The notes under the pieces were generated by a model that saw only the letters and a program-made list of their open reading frames with translations, was not told the DNA's origin and made no database searches. DNA of 22,929 bases from JBBBNV01 sp037137075 (GTDB lineage: Bacteria > Bacillota > Bacilli > Paenibacillales > NBRC-103111), in assembly GCF_037137075.1 (NCBI RefSeq), contig NZ_JBBBNV010000043.1:1-22929 (forward strand), read 5' to 3'. A program made the position numbers and the translations under genes. Positions 1 through 7,294 of this stretch are shown one piece after another; the first letter of the stretch is position 1; each line of letters opens with the position of its first letter.

Positions 1-386
1 ACAGGAACTACCTGCCAATCCATTGTAAAGGATTTTTTTGCGTCTGAATGAGATAAATACAGAAAATTATGAAGATTCAGAGAAAATTAATGCAACGCTA
101 GTGATCTGATTTGAAAAATAAGTTGTATCTTGAAATTTGAAATAACGTCCTGCCTTTTGTGGAATTTGCGGCAGGACGTTTTCAGCTGTCATTTGGGGAA
201 ATATGGACAACGCTGTGAATGCCGGTTGAGAATCGTAAAGACATGCTTTGTTGATTTAGCGAATGTTCAAAACCGAGTATTGCGATTTAAAAGCATTTTT
301 TTGTCGGATTTGGCGTGTCAACTATTGAATTTGTCGGCATTGTGCGTTATGGTTTGTAACATCAAGCAGGGTGAAAGAGGTGCCAG
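1..386. other. AT-rich intergenic region upstream of the uroporphyrinogen-III synthase gene
   Basis: This stretch is visibly more AT-rich than the genes that follow. It holds one clear inverted repeat (144-180, listed separately) and no convincing gene. The 86-codon open frame at 130-390 starts within that inverted repeat, has no ribosome binding site and has an unremarkable composition, so it was not called. No well-spaced sigma-A promoter stands out ahead of the gene at 387. Confidence 0.5.
144..182 (+). terminator. Candidate rho-independent terminator of an upstream gene
   Basis: The 11-nt arms AACGTCCTGCC (144-154) and GGCAGGACGTT (170-180) pair perfectly around a 15-nt loop. The U-tract is short (TTTT at 179-182). 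It would end a transcript entering from left of the window. The short U-tract and long loop lower confidence. Confidence 0.5.
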
Positions 387-1217
387 ATGAGCAGATTGAA
401 TTTGGAAGGAATCCGGGTGGCCATTACAGGGCCCCGCAAGGCCGAGGAGCTCGGACGTATGGTGGAGAAGGCGGGCGGCATTCCGCTGGTACGCCCATCA
501 CAGGGAACCGTGTTTCTGGAGGATGCCGAAGCAGAGCTGATGCTGCAGCGGTTCTTGCGGGAGGAGATTGATTGGGTCATTATCACGACCGGAGTCGGTC
601 TTGATACGCTGTGCGGCATCGCGGACAAAATGGGCCGGTATGCCGAATTCCTGGACAAGCTGGGTAAAGCCAAGGTGGCGGTGCGAGGTTATAAAGGATA
701 TGGGGTGCTCAAAAAGCTGAATATCGTGCCTGTCGTCCGGGATGACGACGGAACGACCGCCGGACTGATGCGCATGCTGGAGCAGCACGATTTGCGCGGC
801 TGTAATGTGGCGCTGCAGCTTCATGGCGATCCGGCTCCGCGCCTGGTCGGCTATTTGCAGCGGCAGGGGGCAAGCTATTTCGAGCTGCTTCCTTATCGCC
901 ATACCCCGCCGGAAACGGCTGCGCTGGAGCGGCTGACCCGAGAAATCGCGGACGGGGAAGTGGACGCCGTGACGTTTACCAGCGGTCCGCAGGTACGGTT
1001 TTTATTCGCTTACGCCCGGGAGCAGGGGCTGCTGGATAAGCTTTGCAGCGGGTTTGCCGCAGGAACCCTTGCCGTTGCCGTCGGCAAATATACGGCCGAA
1101 TGTATTCGGGAAGAAGGCGTAGAGCGAATTGTTGTGCCGGAGGTAGAGCGGATGGGCTTTATGCTTCAGGCGCTGGCGGATTATGTGGAAGCGAACAAAA
1201 TAAACGCGGAAGGTTAG
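387..1217 (+). CDS. Uroporphyrinogen-III synthase (HemD) family protein
   Basis: This 276-residue protein matches the HemD fold family. The family enzyme cyclises hydroxymethylbilane to uroporphyrinogen III in the cytosol, the common precursor of heme, siroheme and cobalamin. Visible hallmarks are the N-terminal GIRVAITGPRKAEELGRMVEKAGG, like the usual start of domain 1, WVIITTGVG near residue 65, and in the second domain AVTFTSGPQVR (about 195-205) followed by LAVAVGKYTAECI near 230. Length is slightly above the family's usual 240-260. The ATG at 387 is preceded by AAAGAGGTG (374-382). The gene stands alone, closed by a strong terminator and away from any hemAXCDBL cluster. It may therefore be a paralogue of the pathway enzyme and not the main hemD, so no symbol is given. 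HemD sequences diverge strongly, so family membership is firmer than exact activity. Confidence 0.8.
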   Translation: MSRLNLEGIRVAITGPRKAEELGRMVEKAGGIPLVRPSQGTVFLEDAEAELMLQRFLREEIDWVIITTGVGLDTLCGIADKMGRYAEFLDKLGKAKVAVRGYKGYGVLKKLNIVPVVRDDDGTTAGLMRMLEQHDLRGCNVALQLHGDPAPRLVGYLQRQGASYFELLPYRHTPPETAALERLTREIADGEVDAVTFTSGPQVRFLFAYAREQGLLDKLCSGFAAGTLAVAVGKYTAECIREEGVERIVVPEVERMGFMLQALADYVEANKINAEG

Positions 1218-1240
1218 CCGACGGAATAACCTTCTATTGA

Positions 1241-1278
1241 AAAACAAGCCTGCCGGAAGCTCTGGCAGGCTTGTTTTT
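1241..1278 (+). terminator. Rho-independent terminator
   Basis: AAAACAAGCCTGCC (1241-1254) and GGCAGGCTTGTTTT (1264-1277) form a perfect 14-bp stem with a 9-nt loop. A run of five T follows (1274-1278). It lies 24 bases after the stop codon of the uroporphyrinogen-III synthase gene. The A-rich 5' arm could also let it work on the opposite strand. Confidence 0.9.
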
Positions 1279-1493
1279 CGCCTGATTCCCTCATGAAATG
1301 ATGTCGCTTAGGTGATTGAGCGAGCTTCAGCGGGCCGCCGAGGTACGGGCTGACTCCAGGCGGCTGACAGTAATGGAACAGACAAGCCTCATGTCGGTAG
1401 AATAAAGCCTCTGTTCGTGTCCGCCTAGGGCTTATAGCGGCCGGAGAATATGATAAAATAGAGGAGGCAAGCATAACCCAAAGGGGCTGAGTG

Positions 1494-2772
1494 ATGATGA
1501 AGCAGGAGCTTCTCAGGCGCTTGAGCGCTTACGTTAAAATAGACACCCAATCCAATGATGACAGTGCGTCATGCCCGTCCACCCCGGGCAAATTACGCTC
1601 GGCAGGCAGCTTGCCGCCGAATTGGAAGCATCGGCCTGCAGGACGTAACGATGGATGAGAGCGGTTATGTCATGGCGACGCTGCCCTCCAATACCGACAA
1701 GCAGGCGCCGGTGATTGGCTTTTTGGCGCACCTGGATACGGCGACCGGTTTTACTGGCCAAGGGGTAAACCCGCAAATGGTCGAGAACTATGACCGCCAA
1801 GATATCGCGCTGAACGAGGCGCTGTCCGTAGTGCTCTCGCCGAGGGAGTTTCCCGAGCTGGCCCGGTATAAGGGCCATACGCTGATGACGACGGACGGCA
1901 AAGCGCGCGGTGTTTCGCTGCATGACGGCGGTCGGTCGACCACAAGAACCCTGCTTGGCGCGGACAATAAAGCTGGCATCGCCGAAATGATGGCCGCTAT
2001 GGCTTATTTGGCTGCGCATCCTGAAATCAAGCACGATACGATCCGGGTGGCGTTTACGCCGGATGAAGAGATTGGCCGGGGGCCGCATCGGTTCGACGTG
2101 GCCGCGTTTGGCGCAGCATACGCCTATACGGTGGACGGAGGCCCGCTAGGAGAGCTGCAGTACGAGAGCTTCAATGCGGCAGCCGCGCGCATCACGTTCC
2201 GGGGAACGAAGGTTCATCCTGGCACAGCCAAGGGCAAGATGGTCCATTCGGCCCAAATCGCCATGGCGTTCCACGGACGGCCTCCGGCGGATGAAGCTCC
2301 GGAGCTGACCGAAGGCGATGAAGGCTTTTACCATCTGCTTTCATTTCAGGGAGATGTCGAACAGACGGTGCTGCGTTATATAATCCGCGATTTTGACCGG
2401 AACCGCTTTGAAGAGCGCAAGGCGGTGGTCGCAGCGCTTGTCAGCGAGCTGAAGCAGGAATACGGCGAGAGCAGCGTGGAGCTGGAGCTGAAGGATCAGT
2501 ACTACAACATGCGGGACAAAATTGAGCCGGTTTTCGAAATTGTGCGGATTGCCGAGCAAGCGATGCGCAGCCTTGGCATCGAGCCGGACATCAAGCCGAT
2601 TCGCGGCGGGAAGGACGGGTCGCAGCTGTGCTATATGGGGCTGCCGGCCCCGAATATTTGTACCGGCGGAGAAAATGATCACGGCAAGTACGAATACATA
2701 TCGGTGGACAATATGGAAAAAGCGGTGCAGGTCATCATCGGAATCAGCCGCCTGTTCGAGCAGCGGGCGTAG
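1494..2772 (+). pseudogene. pepT: Peptidase T (tripeptide aminopeptidase) with two frameshifts near the 5' end
   Basis: Peptidase T is a cytosolic M20-family dizinc aminopeptidase that removes the N-terminal residue of tripeptides. The expected N-terminus MMKQELLRRLSAYVKIDTQSNDDSASCPSTPG begins at ATG 1494 (or 1497) behind AAAGGGG (1480-1486). After PG the frame is lost: one base is missing at about 1584-1589. The next frame, from CAA 1589, reads QITLGRQLAAELE. A second missing base at about 1628-1630 moves to the third frame, which reads IGLQDVTMDESGYVMATLPSN onward to the stop at 2772. The dizinc ligand motifs are all present: FLAHLDTA, LLGADNKAG, TPDEEIGRG, AYTVDGG and GGENDHGKYEY. About 16 residues (KARGVSLHDGGRSTTR) are inserted just before TLLGAD relative to the Bacillus enzyme. 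Two losses within about 45 bases could be sequencing error or a real lesion; the rest of the frame is well preserved. The 190 bases after it (2773-2962) hold no gene or terminator I can support. Confidence 0.85.
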
Positions 2773-2962
2773 GGATAAGACCGGGGGGATGAGGGGCGCT
2801 GGTCATCTGCCGCACAGACCTGGGAATTTCAGGTGTGTGCAGCGCTTGTCCCTGGACACATTATCTGTCAATATAGGAAGTAAAGGAAACTGGCCGCTGT
2901 ATTCCGCAGAGGGCGCCGGGTAGCCGGGTGCATCAGGAGATTGGGAGAGAGGTTGTGTTGAA

Positions 2963-4078
2963 GTGACGGAGCATACAAAGGCCGCAGGGCAAGGGCCTAA
3001 CGACAGTAGAGAGCTGCCTGACGCAGCGTTCGGGGGGGAAACGCCGGACGAGCAGATGGAGCGGCGCAAGACGGAGCACATCCGCATTTGTCTGGAGAAG
3101 GAGGTAGGCGGGGTCGGAATTAGCGGCGGCTGGGAAAAATACCGGTTTTGGCATAACGCGCTGCCCGAAATCCGGTTTGAGGAAATTGATACCGGATCTG
3201 CTTTTTTGGGCAAGTCGCTTCGAGTGCCGTTTATCGTCAGCTCGATGACCGGAGGAACCCGTCAAGCCTGGGAAATTAACCGGATTTTGGCTGAGACGGC
3301 AGAGCGTCGGGGCTGGGCGATGGGTGTCGGATCGGTCCGCGCAGCGGTGGAAAATGTGAACACGGCTTACAGCTTCCGGGTACGGGATATAGCCCCGACC
3401 ATTCCGATTTTCGCTAACCTCGGGGCCGTCCAGCTGAATTATGGCTATGGGGCCGAGGAATGCCAGCGTGCGGTTGAACTGGTGGAGGCGGATGGACTTG
3501 TTCTGCATTTGAACAGCATGCAGGAAATTTTTCAGCCCGAAGGCGACACGGATTTCAGGCATTTGGCGGGCAAAATCCGGGAAGTCTGCCGATCACTCTC
3601 CGTGCCGGTCGGCGTCAAGGAGGTTGGCTGGGGAATCAGCGGCGAAGCCGCGCTTCGTCTGGCGGATGCCGGAGTAGAGTTCATTGATGTCGCAGGAGCG
3701 GGCGGCACGTCCTGGAGCCAGGTGGAGAAATACCGCAGCGCCAAGGGCATCCGGCGTCTGGCGGCCGACACCTTTGCCGGATGGGGAATTCCTGCCGCCG
3801 ATTCGGTGCGGGAAGTGCACAGCCTGCTCCCGCATATGCCGCTAATCGCCAGCGGCGGGATTGACAGCGGGCTGACGGCGGCCAAGGCGATTGCGCTTGG
3901 CGCGGATACGGCAGCGTTCGGACGGGTGCTGCTGGCTCCGGCCGTAGATTCGATGGAAGCGCTGGATTTAGTTATGCAGCAGCTGGAGTTCGAGCTGGCG
4001 GCAGCCATGTTCGGCATCGGCGCCGGATCGCTTGCCGAGCTGAAGGGCTCAAGCGCGCTGCGGTTAGTACAAGGCTGA
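2963..4078 (+). CDS. fni: Type 2 isopentenyl-diphosphate delta-isomerase (FMN-dependent)
   Basis: This 371-residue protein interconverts isopentenyl and dimethylallyl diphosphate, using reduced FMN, to supply isoprenoid synthesis. Type 2 motifs run in order: ERRKTEHIRICL (about residue 32), FIVSSMTGG (FMN site), GWAMGVGSVRAA, NLGAVQLNYGYG, LHLNSMQEIFQPEGD with the conserved QE metal site, VKEVGWGIS, DVAGAGGTSW, LIASGGIDSG and AAFGRVLLAP. The GTG start at 2963 follows GGGAGAGAGG (2943-2952). That start leaves about 30 extra residues before the first conserved motif compared with the Bacillus protein of about 350. An internal ATG at 3056 (MERRKTEH) would give the usual length but lacks a ribosome binding site. 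The next gene is convergent. Confidence 0.93.
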   Translation: MTEHTKAAGQGPNDSRELPDAAFGGETPDEQMERRKTEHIRICLEKEVGGVGISGGWEKYRFWHNALPEIRFEEIDTGSAFLGKSLRVPFIVSSMTGGTRQAWEINRILAETAERRGWAMGVGSVRAAVENVNTAYSFRVRDIAPTIPIFANLGAVQLNYGYGAEECQRAVELVEADGLVLHLNSMQEIFQPEGDTDFRHLAGKIREVCRSLSVPVGVKEVGWGISGEAALRLADAGVEFIDVAGAGGTSWSQVEKYRSAKGIRRLAADTFAGWGIPAADSVREVHSLLPHMPLIASGGIDSGLTAAKAIALGADTAAFGRVLLAPAVDSMEALDLVMQQLEFELAAAMFGIGAGSLAELKGSSALRLVQG

Positions 4079-4147
4079 GAATGAAGCGAGGCGCGCGTAC
4101 AGGCTTTGCTGCCGGAGGGAATCGGACGGCATGAGGATAGCAGACGC

Positions 4148-4176
4148 TTGACACCGCCATGAGGCTCGTTTATCAC
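4148..4176 (+). promoter_or_regulatory. Candidate sigma-A promoter without a downstream gene
   Basis: A consensus -35 TTGACA (4148-4153) is followed after exactly 17 bases by TATCAC (4171-4176), which matches four of six -10 positions. No open frame with a ribosome binding site lies downstream on this strand; the next structure is the hairpin at 4263-4310. A chance match is possible. Confidence 0.35.
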
Positions 4177-4262
4177 CGGCTGGGGATTCAGCGGCTATCA
4201 ACGCAAGCCACGGTATACTGGGCACTGCGCGTAGTGCGAAATAAGATCGGCATCTTGTCAAA

Positions 4263-4310
4263 TCGAAACGGCCTTAGCCCCTGCGGAATACAGGGCTAAG
4301 GCCGTTTCGA
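4263..4310. terminator. Long perfect hairpin, probable bidirectional terminator between convergent genes
   Basis: The 18-nt arms TCGAAACGGCCTTAGCCC (4263-4280) and GGGCTAAGGCCGTTTCGA (4293-4310) pair without mismatch around a 12-nt loop. The position between convergent genes suits termination of both. There is no proper U-tract on either side, so it is not a textbook intrinsic terminator. Confidence 0.55.
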
Positions 4311-4431
4311 CGCTTTACATGATTTTTATCGGCTGATTAAAGGAGGTTTAAACGTTTATTTCAAGCGGCGGCATGTGGCTGACGGCCGTCATGCGACGCC
4401 GCACCCCGCCCAGCTTGGCGCGAGCAAGTGA

Positions 4432-5472
4432 TTAGGAACGCGTGCCTGGGGTCTGTTCGATGAGGCTGCTCCAATCGCGGCCAATCTGTTCTGCGTCCAG
4501 ACCAATCCCGATCAGCACCAGGTAAGGGGCTCCTTCAAAATCGGTGCTCTGCCAGTTTATCCGCCCTCCGGCAAACTGCATCAGTCGGCTTGAGCCGTCT
4601 TCCGCACTGGCGATATACCCCTTCGCCCGCAGCAGCTGAGGTCCGCACCGCTTGATAAACTGCGCTACGTGCCTCGGAGCCAGGGCGGCTTGCTGCGGAA
4701 GCGCCAGTGTCAAGGTTTGAACCCGGCTGTAGGAGGTCGGTGCCGGATTGTGGTACTCCTGAGCGTGGGTGTGCTGCCGGGAGACCTGCCGCTGAGCCGC
4801 GCCGACGACCTTGAACGGCGCCTTGCTTACGGCGGGCGCAGCATATGCCAGCGGCTGCAGACCGGCAAACAACGGCTCCGGCTCCATGCGGCTAAAGGTC
4901 GTATAGTGAAGGCGAGCGGCTTCATTCTGCTTGCGGACAGCCTTTTCAATTTTGGGCAGACGGCTGACCGGGACGAGATCCGTTTTGTTGACGAGCACAA
5001 TATCCGCTACCTCCATTTGGCGGCGCAGCGTCTGCTTGAGCGCCTGGTCCGTGTTAAAGAGGCTGTTGTATTCCAGCACCCATTCGGCATCCACCACAGT
5101 CAAAATATGCCTGAGCTCGGTCCGGCCGAGCAGGAAGGGCTCGCTGAGCGCATCCGCCACCTCCTCCGGATTGGCTACTCCGGTCAGCTCAACGAACAGC
5201 ACATCGGGCCGGCCCTGAAGCAGCCGGCCCACGGAGCCGGCGACCTCTGCTTTTTTGCTGCAGCAAATACAGCCGTCCAGCAGCTTCTCCAGCCCGGCCT
5301 CTTGCAGCTTTGCCTGCACGAGTCCACCGTCGACATCAGACTGTCCGAGCTCATTCATCAGAATAGCCGGCTTCAGGCCGCGGCGCTGCGCTTCCTCAAG
5401 AAGCCTCAGCAGCAGCGTTGTTTTTCCGCTTCCCAGAAAGCCGCTAAGAATAAATACCGGAACCTTGCTCAT
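4432..5472 (-). CDS. COG0523 (CobW/G3E family) GTPase metallochaperone, probably zinc-related
   Basis: This 346-residue G3E-family P-loop GTPase has Walker A GFLGSGKTT (residues 11-19), the CxCC metal motif in DGCICCSKK (about 67-75), the switch-like VELTGVANPEE, the G4 motif NKTD (about 162), and a C-terminal CobW_C-like domain ending in LVLIGIGLDAEQI. A His-containing linker (RQHTHAQEYH, about residues 230-240) could bind metal. The family delivers metal ions to client proteins using GTP. The near-consensus Zur box in its promoter points to zinc stress, like Bacillus ZagA (YciC), although this protein is shorter and not obviously that orthologue. The ATG at 5472 follows AAGGAG (5480-5485) at a spacing of 7. 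The protein is probably cytosolic; no signal peptide is seen. Confidence 0.85.
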   Translation of the reverse strand: MSKVPVFILSGFLGSGKTTLLLRLLEEAQRRGLKPAILMNELGQSDVDGGLVQAKLQEAGLEKLLDGCICCSKKAEVAGSVGRLLQGRPDVLFVELTGVANPEEVADALSEPFLLGRTELRHILTVVDAEWVLEYNSLFNTDQALKQTLRRQMEVADIVLVNKTDLVPVSRLPKIEKAVRKQNEAARLHYTTFSRMEPEPLFAGLQPLAYAAPAVSKAPFKVVGAAQRQVSRQHTHAQEYHNPAPTSYSRVQTLTLALPQQAALAPRHVAQFIKRCGPQLLRAKGYIASAEDGSSRLMQFAGGRINWQSTDFEGAPYLVLIGIGLDAEQIGRDWSSLIEQTPGTRS

Positions 5473-5568
5473 CTAATCGCTCCTTACGGGTCATATTCGG
5501 GGCAGCCCGGCGAAGGCGGCGCCGTGTGATTACAGGGAATCTTGCTCATGGGAACAGAGCGAGCACAG

Positions 5569-5590
5569 ATAATAGTAATTATTACGAATT
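5569..5590 (-). promoter_or_regulatory. Zur-type operator overlapping the GTPase promoter
   Basis: The core GTAATTATTAC (5575-5585) within TAGTAATTATTACGA matches 14 of 15 positions of the centre of the Bacillus Zur box (TCGTAATNATTACGA). Read on the minus strand, TATTAT (5574 to 5569) right after the dyad is a good -10 element, so a bound repressor would cover the spacer of the GTPase promoter. No clear -35 is seen. Zur represses such genes when zinc is ample. Fur and PerR boxes share an AT-rich dyad but fit less well. Confidence 0.7.
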
Positions 5591-5740
5591 ATAAACAGTA
5601 TAGCATCTCCCCCTACATTGTCAAAAACCGGGACACTCAAGGGGACAGCAGCCCGCCGCTTGGCGGCCAGCCGGAACCGCAGCACGCTTGCGGAATCCTG
5701 ATGGCGCAGGCGCTCTGCCGGTCGCATAGGCACAAAGGCT

Positions 5741-5839
5741 GTAAATGCCGTAAATGCCGTAAATGCCGTAAATGCCGTAAATGCCGTAAATGCTGTAAAG
5801 ACTGTAAAGACTGTAAAGACTGTAAATGCCCGCAATGCT
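5741..5839. repeat. 9-bp minisatellite, ten tandem units plus a degenerate one
   Basis: Ten consecutive 9-bp units begin with GTAAA: five GTAAATGCC, one GTAAATGCT, three GTAAAGACT and one more GTAAATGCC. A degenerate CGCAATGCT follows. The unit is a multiple of three, so all frames stay open. On the plus strand an open frame from ATG 5701 to 5862 gives 53 residues with 14 Cys in RKC and KDC repeats. The minus strand gives TAF/TVF or LRH repeats. The plus-strand ATG has only a weak GGAA upstream, so coding is doubtful. Unit number is likely to vary between strains. Confidence 0.9.
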
Positions 5840-5939
5840 TGCAGCCCGTCATTAGAACTTAAAGAAGCCTGTACGGGGCTATATCCCCATTGTATTTGAA
5901 CTCGTGTCTTTCTATCCCCGTTGTTATTCTGCTACAATG

Positions 5940-5987
5940 AAAAAAAGACCAGGGTCCCCTTTGGAATATCGATAGGGTCCGCGGTCT
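5940..5987 (-). terminator. Terminator of the AraC-family gene
   Basis: Read on the minus strand, AGACC (5987-5983) pairs with GGTCT (5950-5946). An inner CCCT/AGGG stem pairs through a partly mismatched middle, and a run of seven T follows (complement of A 5940-5946). It begins 20 bases after the stop codon of the regulator gene. Confidence 0.65.
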
Positions 5988-6006
5988 ATTTGCTCATAAC
6001 CGCCGT

Positions 6007-6915
6007 TCATGCCCGGGATAGCTGAGGCTTGGACGGCTTCAGGGTCTTGCGTGACGTGGGCTGGCTGCGATGCAGCAGCCGATAGGCGGTCGGAGTCATG
6101 CCGACATACGCCTTAAACACCCGTCCGAAATGAGTCAGGCTGTCGAAGCCCATTCGCTCGGCAATATCCGCCACGGCCTCTTTGGACTCGATCAGCGGCT
6201 GTTGGGAGGCTTTTACCCGGAGAATGCTCACGTATTCCACATAAGAAAACCCTGTGATTTGCTTAAAGAGCTTGCTTAAATAGCTTGGATTAAACTGAAA
6301 CTGCACTGCAATTTGTGAAAGGCTGATCCGTTCTGTAAAATGGAGGCTTACAAATTGTGCGATTTCGGATATTTTGGCATGCAGCGAGTTGGCTGAGGCG
6401 GACTCAGGCTGTTCCTGCCCGGTCTGCCTGCGAACTCCGCATTGCAGCAGCAGCTCGGTGAGCAGCATGCGGACAGCCATTTCGAACTCCGCAGGACGGC
6501 CGTTCATCTCCTGCATCATCCGCATACATGCGCTTTCCACAAACCGCCGTTCTTCTTCGGCCAGGTGCAGCACCTTATATGGATTGGAGAACGGGTGAAG
6601 CAGCTCTGTTTCCATAAAAAGCGCTTGCATCGGAGAGATGAAGTCCGGATGGAACTCGATGATAAGCTTATCTCCCGTAACGGAAGGAGAAGTCACATTG
6701 CGGTGTATCTCTCCCGCCGGGATAAAAGCAATATCGCCCTGCTGCAGCTGGTAGGAGCGATCCCGGACAAACAGGGCATGCTGCCCGTTCATGATATAAA
6801 TGATCATGTATTCCTCTCGGGTCGGCAGGTAGAGGTACGCCAGCTCCGATTGGCTATATTTTATAGTGAATTGTCCGGTTTGCAAACGATAGTCGCATTC
6901 ATGATTTAGAAGCAT
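6007..6915 (-). CDS. AraC-family transcriptional regulator with N-terminal cupin-like sensor domain
   Basis: A cytosolic DNA-binding regulator. The N-terminal half is a cupin-type ligand domain (FVRDRSYQLQQGDIAFIPAGEIHRN). The C-terminal ~100 residues carry the two helix-turn-helix units of the family: ISLSQIAVQFQFNPSYLSKLFKQITGFS and AVADIAERMGFDSLTHFGRVFKAYVGMTPTAYR. The start is taken at ATG 6915 (MLLNHECDYR, 302 residues), because GGGAGG (6934-6929) lies 13 bases upstream. An in-frame ATG at 6945 would add ten residues (MSPPGGNQKT) that encode that ribosome binding site, and it has no site of its own. A TATAAT lies upstream near 6956-6961 on this strand, without a clear -35. Such proteins often control sugar uptake or use, but no target lies beside it. 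The divergent neighbour is addB, so the ligand is unknown. Confidence 0.88.
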   Translation of the reverse strand: MLLNHECDYRLQTGQFTIKYSQSELAYLYLPTREEYMIIYIMNGQHALFVRDRSYQLQQGDIAFIPAGEIHRNVTSPSVTGDKLIIEFHPDFISPMQALFMETELLHPFSNPYKVLHLAEEERRFVESACMRMMQEMNGRPAEFEMAVRMLLTELLLQCGVRRQTGQEQPESASANSLHAKISEIAQFVSLHFTERISLSQIAVQFQFNPSYLSKLFKQITGFSYVEYVSILRVKASQQPLIESKEAVADIAERMGFDSLTHFGRVFKAYVGMTPTAYRLLHRSQPTSRKTLKPSKPQLSRA

Positions 6916-7173
6916 CGTTTTTTGGTTTCCTCCCGGTGGTGACATATACTTCTATTATTATATATCGGAAAAGACAGGTTCCGGTTTATAGTTTTTAAAC
7001 AATTTCATCTAAAAAACGACCGGCGCGCAGACGGCATCTGCATCCTGTTCGGCCAAGGATACCCGTAAAGCTGCGGGATGAGAAGCCGCTGCAGCCGTGC
7101 GGCCGCAGATCGGGGAACACAGAAAGCGTCGAACGCGGCTCCCGATCATGCGGTGCTCGCTGCATGTTGCCGT

Positions 7174-7213
7174 ATGCCGGACATGTCCGGCATCAAGGTT
7201 ACTTTACAGTAAC
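7174..7213. repeat. Perfect 20-bp palindrome followed by a second dyad
   Basis: Positions 7174-7193 read the same on both strands (half-site ATGCCGGACA). Five bases on, GTTACT (7198-7203) and AGTAAC (7208-7213) form a second dyad with a 4-nt spacer. They lie 45-85 bases upstream of the addB -10 element. The palindrome could be an operator or, as RNA, a GC-rich hairpin without a U-tract. It does not match the LexA box. Confidence 0.75.
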
Positions 7214-7257
7214 TGGATTTCAAAGACAAAATAGGATCGGGAGCGCAGGCGGAAATA

Positions 7258-7266
7258 TGCTAGAAT
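7258..7266 (+). promoter_or_regulatory. Candidate extended -10 promoter of addB
   Basis: TGCTAGAAT is an extended -10 (TGN before TAGAAT, five of six consensus positions), 28 bases before the addB ATG. No -35 is seen at 16-18 bases, which extended -10 promoters tolerate. Confidence 0.5.
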
Positions 7267-7294
7267 AGGTGAATGAGGGAGGGAGCGTGGGGAA

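Larger units (their letters stand above)
4079..4431. other. Convergent intergenic region between fni and the COG0523 GTPase gene
   Basis: These 353 bases hold no supported protein gene. They contain a candidate promoter (4148-4176) and a perfect 18-bp hairpin (4263-4310), both listed separately. They also hold an isolated perfect Shine-Dalgarno sequence TAAAGGAGGT (4338-4347) without a usable start codon, and a 12-bp palindrome TGACGGCCGTCA (4380-4391). The layout would fit a short untranslated RNA, but nothing proves one. Confidence 0.4.
5473..6006. other. Intergenic region with Zur box, minisatellite and terminator
   Basis: These 534 bases separate the GTPase gene from the end of the AraC-family gene, both on the minus strand. 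They hold the Zur box and -10 element, a 9-bp minisatellite and the terminator of the AraC-family gene, each listed separately. The minisatellite creates open frames on both strands with three-residue repeats; none has a good ribosome binding site. The rest (about 5600-5735 and 5863-5939) shows nothing I can name. Confidence 0.5.
6916..7294. other. Divergent intergenic region between the AraC-family gene and addB
   Basis: These 379 bases hold no supported gene. An AT-rich stretch (6941-7015) carries the regulator's promoter region. Further right are a spaced inverted repeat GATCGGG (7108-7114) / CCCGATC (7141-7147), a perfect 20-bp palindrome (7174-7193), a 6-bp dyad (7198-7213) and the extended -10 element before addB. 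Confidence 0.45.

Noticed and set aside
130..390. 86-codon plus-strand open frame upstream of the uroporphyrinogen-III synthase gene
   Set aside because: It starts within a terminator-like inverted repeat, has no ribosome binding site and overlaps the next gene's start; its composition does not look like a protein.
4338..4347. Perfect Shine-Dalgarno sequence TAAAGGAGGT
   Set aside because: No ATG, GTG or TTG follows at a usable distance; the nearest ATG (4372) is 24 bases away and opens only a very short frame.
5741..5839. Tandem array considered as a CRISPR
   Set aside because: Units are 9 bp and contiguous, with no unique spacers and no cas genes nearby.
5530..5852. Minus-strand open frames with TAF/TVF or LRH repeats
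   Set aside because: They are by-products of a 9-bp repeat that keeps every frame open; no ribosome binding site or domain supports them.
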